64,000 bases of DNA from NCBI GenBank assembly GCA_009392215.1, contig VFGZ01000026.1, forward strand, positions 186,001-250,000. Direction: 5' to 3'. Made by a program: the position numbers and the translations under genes. This stretch comes from SAR202 cluster bacterium (GTDB lineage: Bacteria > Chloroflexota > Dehalococcoidia > Lucifugimonadales > Lucifugimonadaceae). Positions 61,013 to 64,000 of the stretch are shown here, in pieces. Numbering within the stretch: the stretch's first letter is position 1; every line of letters begins with the position of its first letter. The notes under the pieces were generated by a model. The model searched no databases, had not been told where the DNA came from, and saw nothing but the letters and a program-made list of their open reading frames with translations.

Positions 61013-61678
61013 TTACTTTGCTCGCTTCGGTTGGCTGATAGATGGTGGTCTGGCATAGATTGGTCGGAGTTGTTCATACGGTGTGGCTTTACCGGCCTCG
61101 AACAGTCTCTGGGCAATGTCGATCAGCGAATTGGGATCTCGTGTTGGCAAGTTTGTGGTTTTCAGTTGAGATTCATTAACGATCCCCTTCATTATTTCGC
61201 AGGCCTCACCACACAGTAAGGCGTTGGTTTCGACCATATCTGCTAGTTCTTTAGGATCTGCGATACCTGTTTCAACTGCTGCGTCCCTACTATGGCGTGT
61301 CCATGAAATTTGATTCCTGCCTGCGGGGATAAGTGAATAGACAGGAGTATCAGATTTAATTTCTGATAACAAAGGCATTACCTCGATGTCGTGAGTTGGG
61401 ATTCCGGCAACTGGTAATTTTCGAGGCGTGATCAGACCTAGGGCAGTACTAATGCCGACTCGGACTGAACTGAATCCACCGGGCCCAATCGCAACGGCTA
61501 CGTGGGTGGTCTGGTTTGATTCAAGCTCCAATTCAGTGAAACATTCAGCGATAGCTGGCATTAACTCTCGACTATGGTTTTGATTTGATCGCCATCTGCG
61601 ACATGCTCTGTCCCCTGTGTCGTTCATCACCCCTATAGCGGCATAACGAGTTGACGTGTCGATAGCTACAAGAATCAC
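61013..61678 (-). CDS. tsaB: tRNA threonylcarbamoyladenosine biosynthesis protein TsaB
   Basis: This 221-residue actin-like protein scaffolds TsaD in t6A37 synthesis. ILVAIDTSTRYAAIGV opens it, SRELMPAI follows, and GPGGFSSVRVGISTALGL is the phosphate-loop-like motif of TsaB/TsaD. GTG at 61678 directly follows the TAA of tsaE, so the two are coupled. The C-terminal half lacks metal-ligand His residues of TsaD, which supports TsaB. Confidence 0.93.
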   Translation of the reverse strand: MILVAIDTSTRYAAIGVMNDTGDRACRRWRSNQNHSRELMPAIAECFTELELESNQTTHVAVAIGPGGFSSVRVGISTALGLITPRKLPVAGIPTHDIEVMPLLSEIKSDTPVYSLIPAGRNQISWTRHSRDAAVETGIADPKELADMVETNALLCGEACEIMKGIVNESQLKTTNLPTRDPNSLIDIAQRLFEAGKATPYEQLRPIYARPPSISQPKRAK

Positions 61679-62233
61679 TTAATTCAACCTATCCTGTCTT
61701 GAAGAAGGCTCGAGTCCGACCGTTGCGTCTAACGCCTCGAAAACAGCAGCCGAACGACTGAGTAGTCCTGCGGACTTTGGCCCGGTTGCGGTGAAAGTGA
61801 TTACTCGTTGTTCCTCGTGATCACCATTTGTAAACTTTAGGAATAAAACATCTTCCGGCAGTATCTGGGCTCCGATCTCGGGCCATTCGACTACCAGTGC
61901 ACCTTCTCGAAGCCGTTCGTCGAGTGCCAGTTCCTCTACCTCTGCTGGAGAGCCGATCCGGTATAGATCACAGTGACTTATATGTAACCGCCCTGGGTAT
62001 TCATTTACGATTACAAAAGTGGGACTTCTTGCAGGCACGGGACTTTCTATAGCCTCGGCTATTCCATGAACCAGCCGTGTCTTTCCTGCTCCCAAATCAC
62101 CTGAAAGAAGCACTGCATCACCGGTGCGAAGCCCGTGTCCAATTGCGTTTCCTATGCGAACTGTTTCTGATTCTGAGTCAGATATAAGTAACAAGGCTGG
62201 ATTTGGTCCATTAGTGGATTTTTGTTCAACCAT
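61679..62233 (-). CDS. tsaE: tRNA threonylcarbamoyladenosine biosynthesis ATPase TsaE
   Basis: This 184-residue P-loop ATPase drives the TsaB-TsaD complex. Walker A is LSGDLGAGKTRLVHGIA, followed by SPTFVIVNEY and HCDLYRI, diagnostic for TsaE, and VVEWPEIG. The C-terminal part (after about 150) is longer than in small TsaE proteins. It overlaps thiL by 8 nt upstream and abuts tsaB downstream. TsaD and TsaC are not in the window. Confidence 0.95.
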   Translation of the reverse strand: MVEQKSTNGPNPALLLISDSESETVRIGNAIGHGLRTGDAVLLSGDLGAGKTRLVHGIAEAIESPVPARSPTFVIVNEYPGRLHISHCDLYRIGSPAEVEELALDERLREGALVVEWPEIGAQILPEDVLFLKFTNGDHEEQRVITFTATGPKSAGLLSRSAAVFEALDATVGLEPSSRQDRLN

Positions 62234-63257
62234 TCAGGTGATCCCACCCTTTACGTTGTGGTTCATATGCAAAGCCGTTCGCGTCCCGAACTTTTACTTT
62301 ACCCTCTTGGATACCGGTTGCGTCAACCAGACCAATCACTGAGATTTCACTTTGTACTTTCCGACGTATGTCTTGAACAATGCCATCGGGGGCAGTGAAG
62401 AGTAATTCATAGTCTTCCCCACCGTTGAGCGCGTGTTCGATGGATTCAGTACCGAAAATAGGCAGTAATTTACTGTCGACCGGAATTGCAGAGATGTCTA
62501 TCAGAATTGATGTTTTACTTGATCTTGCAAGCTTCTTGAGATCATCCACCAGTCCGTCACTGATATCCATTCCGCATTTGACACCGAGTTGAATAAGTTG
62601 TTGCCCGAGTTCTATACGCGGGGTAGGGCGGAAATGTCGGTTGATTAATACGTCTTTTTCGGCTTGATCTGTACCTGAAAGTAATACCTCAAGTCCACCA
62701 CTTGACCCCCCGAGGGGTCCAGTGACACATACCAGATCACTTATACCCGCGGCCTCGCGTGTCATCCATGCTGGTTTTCCATCATGGCCTGCCAATGCAT
62801 GCCCGGTTAGTGCTAGATTGATAAACATGACGGGAGAAGACACAACATCGCCTCCTACAATCTTCCCTCCGAATCTATAAAAAGCGTCATTCATCCCTTT
62901 ATATAATTTCTCGTACGCATTTGCTGATGAACCAGAGGGAATACCAAGGGTGACCAGAGCGTGGTCTGGAACTCCTCCCATGGCTGCTATGTCGCTGAGG
63001 TTGGATACCGCACATTTCCATCCGATATCCTGCCATCGTTTATCGTCGGACCGGAAGTGAACGCCATCCACCATAGCGTCAGTCGTGAGTAAAATTTCAC
63101 CAGCTGCTGTTGAGACGACCGCCGCATCATCACCGATACCGGTCAAAACTGAATCGATACCATTTTTATTCTGATCGTGACACAATTCGGACAAGTGTGA
63201 AATTAGCTCAAATTCGCTCGGGTTTTGGCCATCAATATTTTGACTGGGTAGGATCAT
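62226..63257 (-). CDS. thiL: Thiamine-monophosphate kinase
   Basis: This 343-residue ATP-dependent kinase makes thiamine diphosphate from thiamine monophosphate. GIGDDAAVVS near residue 42, LTTDAMVDGVHF and the following WKCAVSNLSDIAAMGG with GGDVVS are ThiL motifs; MDISDGLVDDL is the AIR-synthase-like Asp region. The family is related to SelD, but no Cys/Sec at the SelD position is present. It pairs with ThiE at 56305-56964 and overlaps tsaE by 8 nt. Confidence 0.95.
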   Translation of the reverse strand: MILPSQNIDGQNPSEFELISHLSELCHDQNKNGIDSVLTGIGDDAAVVSTAAGEILLTTDAMVDGVHFRSDDKRWQDIGWKCAVSNLSDIAAMGGVPDHALVTLGIPSGSSANAYEKLYKGMNDAFYRFGGKIVGGDVVSSPVMFINLALTGHALAGHDGKPAWMTREAAGISDLVCVTGPLGGSSGGLEVLLSGTDQAEKDVLINRHFRPTPRIELGQQLIQLGVKCGMDISDGLVDDLKKLARSSKTSILIDISAIPVDSKLLPIFGTESIEHALNGGEDYELLFTAPDGIVQDIRRKVQSEISVIGLVDATGIQEGKVKVRDANGFAYEPQRKGWDHLNG

Positions 63258-63283
63258 GGCAATAATTATATTGTGATTGGATT

Positions 63284-63300
63284 AAGAGACTATATCTCTT
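63284..63300. repeat. Short inverted repeat between thiL and the tautomerase
   Basis: AAGAGA-CTATA-TCTCTT is a perfect 6-bp inverted repeat with a 5-nt centre in the 120-nt divergent gap. It might be an operator shared by the two genes; evidence is limited to symmetry and position. Confidence 0.25.
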
Positions 63301-63326
63301 GCTAATTCAATGGATGCGGTACGACA

Positions 63327-63332
63327 TATAAT
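63327..63332 (+). promoter_or_regulatory. Candidate -10 element of the tautomerase gene
   Basis: A perfect TATAAT sits 45 nt before the tautomerase ATG, but no good -35 lies 16-18 nt upstream. It could also belong to divergent transcription. Confidence 0.3.
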
Positions 63333-63377
63333 TCGAGTGATTAAATGCTTATATACGGTTCGAAGGAGTAAAACATT

Positions 63378-63563
63378 ATGCCCGTAGTTAACGTTGCTTT
63401 ATATGCAGGTCGTACAGATCAGCAGAAAGCAGATCTTGCTAAAGCCATAACTAAGGCTATATCTAAGACCGCAGGAATTGAGGATTCAGCTACCACGATT
63501 ATCTTTCAGGATGTCGAAAAATCTAGCTGGTCCGACGGTGGCGTAATGGCTTCTGAGTCATAG
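63378..63563 (+). CDS. 4-oxalocrotonate tautomerase family protein
   Basis: This 61-residue protein starts PVVNVALYAGRTDQQK after Met removal, exposing the catalytic Pro1 base; an Arg in GRT at the usual substrate-binding position is present. It has the usual length of about 60 residues (a beta-alpha-beta unit that forms hexamers). Family members isomerise unsaturated keto acids in aromatic degradation or act on related compounds. GGAG lies 9 nt upstream of the ATG. No pathway partner is adjacent. Confidence 0.88.
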   Translation: MPVVNVALYAGRTDQQKADLAKAITKAISKTAGIEDSATTIIFQDVEKSSWSDGGVMASES

Positions 63564-63629
63564 ACTCGTGGAAACGTGAGAGATATTCCGTTGACACATC
63601 TCAGACGCTTCGATTGAATTGTTAACAAG

Positions 63630-63705
63630 GACGGACTAGCTCAATTGGCAGAGCAAGTGACTCTTAATCACTAGGTTCGGGGTTCGAGTCCCCGGTCCGT
63701 CACCA
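63630..63705 (+). tRNA. tRNA-Lys (anticodon CUU)
   Basis: The acceptor stem GACGGAC (63630-63636) pairs with GTCCGTC (63695-63701), then comes discriminator A and encoded CCA (63703-63705). The anticodon stem AGTGA/TCACT encloses CTCTTAA with anticodon CTT at 63663-63665, reading AAG. The T-loop GGTTCGAGTCC is standard. Total 76 nt. Confidence 0.97.
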
Positions 63706-63893
63706 ATCTCAATCTGTGCCCTGGCCATGTTGATTTTTAAAACTGGCATTGGTCGCGGATGTTGCCACTACGTTCTTTGATTCATCATGCGGCAATGCAA
63801 ATTACTCTGCGCTAACTGCCGCCTTACATATGGTCCATACGACTATGGTTTATCTCCTCTATACTGGCGCCATAATCGATCAGTATCGACTTC

Positions 63894-64000
63894 CTATCCG
63901 GATTGGTTTTGGATCTTTTTCTCTAGTTCGTTCAACAATTCTCGCTCTTTGGGCTCCAACTCTTCGGCTACGAAATCTATAATCCACCGAGGGTCCGATG
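63894..64000 (-). CDS. 3' end of an unidentified minus-strand gene (cut by window edge)
   Basis: On the minus strand an open frame enters from the window edge and ends with TAG at 63896-63894. The 34 visible residues include DPRWIIDFVAEEL and ERELLNELEKKI, a charged amphipathic helix of the kind found at protein C-termini. The rest of the protein lies outside the window, so no family can be named. It reads as coding by composition, but the length is short. Confidence 0.45.
   Translation of the reverse strand, partial: SDPRWIIDFVAEELEPKERELLNELEKKIQNQSG

Noticed and set aside
62226..63257. SelD (selenophosphate synthetase) to match selA
   Set aside because: The protein is of the same superfamily but has ThiL motifs and no Cys/Sec at the SelD active site.
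1..64000. CRISPR arrays, insertion sequences or prophage genes
   Set aside because: No regularly spaced repeats, transposase, integrase or phage structural genes were seen; gene content is housekeeping throughout.

Overview
This window reads as chromosomal core sequence of a free-living bacterium of moderate GC content (roughly mid-40s % by eye). It is densely coded on both strands, with short intergenic gaps and no insertion sequence, prophage or CRISPR array that I can see. The best taxonomic guess is a Chloroflexota lineage, possibly a marine Dehalococcoidia/SAR202-like group. That is inference, from the fused MoaD-MoaE, the GldA/GldF/GldG-like plus DUF4340 cluster, the K+-type membrane pyrophosphatase and the mix of 2-hydroxyacid dehydrogenase, HpcH aldolase and cyclase genes; no rRNA is present to confirm it. 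Many genes start with TTG, several with a clear Shine-Dalgarno sequence.

Layout. 1-13.9 kb: the N-terminal part of UvrB (minus strand, cut by the window edge); a 2-hydroxyacid dehydrogenase; a methyltransferase and an HpcH-type aldolase; an aminotransferase; a divergent FtsZ-like protein; a membrane-anchored GAF/winged-helix regulator; a DEAD-box RNA helicase; an SDR; a possible DinB-fold protein; a PHP-domain protein and a YyaL-type thioredoxin-like protein. 14-17.9 kb (minus): an ABC exporter pair, then yebC, rimM, khpA and rpsP, with a good sigma-70 promoter ahead of rpsP. 18-20.8 kb (plus): the MoaD-MoaE fusion, a DrrAB-like ABC exporter and tRNA-Ser(GCU).

20.8-26.3 kb: an NAD block (nadX, nadA, nadC) interleaved with miaB, then dtd and an FmdB-like zinc ribbon. 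26.3-33.8 kb (minus): a HAD-IIA phosphatase-like protein, purL, purQ, rpsU (own promoter and Rho-independent terminator), gltX, an RluA-family pseudouridine synthase and lspA. 33.9-38.2 kb: threonine aldolase, then rarA, a Smr protein and selA on the minus strand.

38.4-44 kb (plus): coaE, a NorQ/CbbQ-type AAA+ ATPase, a NudL-type Nudix hydrolase and a 1140-residue NorD/CbbO-type VWA protein, apparently one operon. 44-48.5 kb (minus): ABC ATPase, permease, GldG-like protein and DUF4340 protein, a compact four-gene membrane complex. 48.7-64 kb: cysteine desulfurase, an unknown single-pass membrane protein, mutS, membrane pyrophosphatase hppA, thiE, a cyclase-family hydrolase, rnhB, mnmA, rsfS, ndk, tsaB-tsaE-thiL, a 4-oxalocrotonate tautomerase, tRNA-Lys(CUU) and the 3' end of an unidentified minus-strand gene.

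Themes. tRNA modification and translation are heavily represented (miaB, mnmA, tsaB, tsaE, dtd, rluA family, rimM, rsfS, gltX, selA), as are cofactors (NAD, CoA, molybdopterin, thiamine). The least ordinary items are the FtsZ paralogue with a degenerate GTPase signature, the TM-GAF-winged-helix regulator, the MoaD-MoaE fusion, the AAA+/VWA pair without a neighbouring target enzyme, the Gld-like/DUF4340 cluster, and an FmdB protein with one zinc-ligand Cys replaced.
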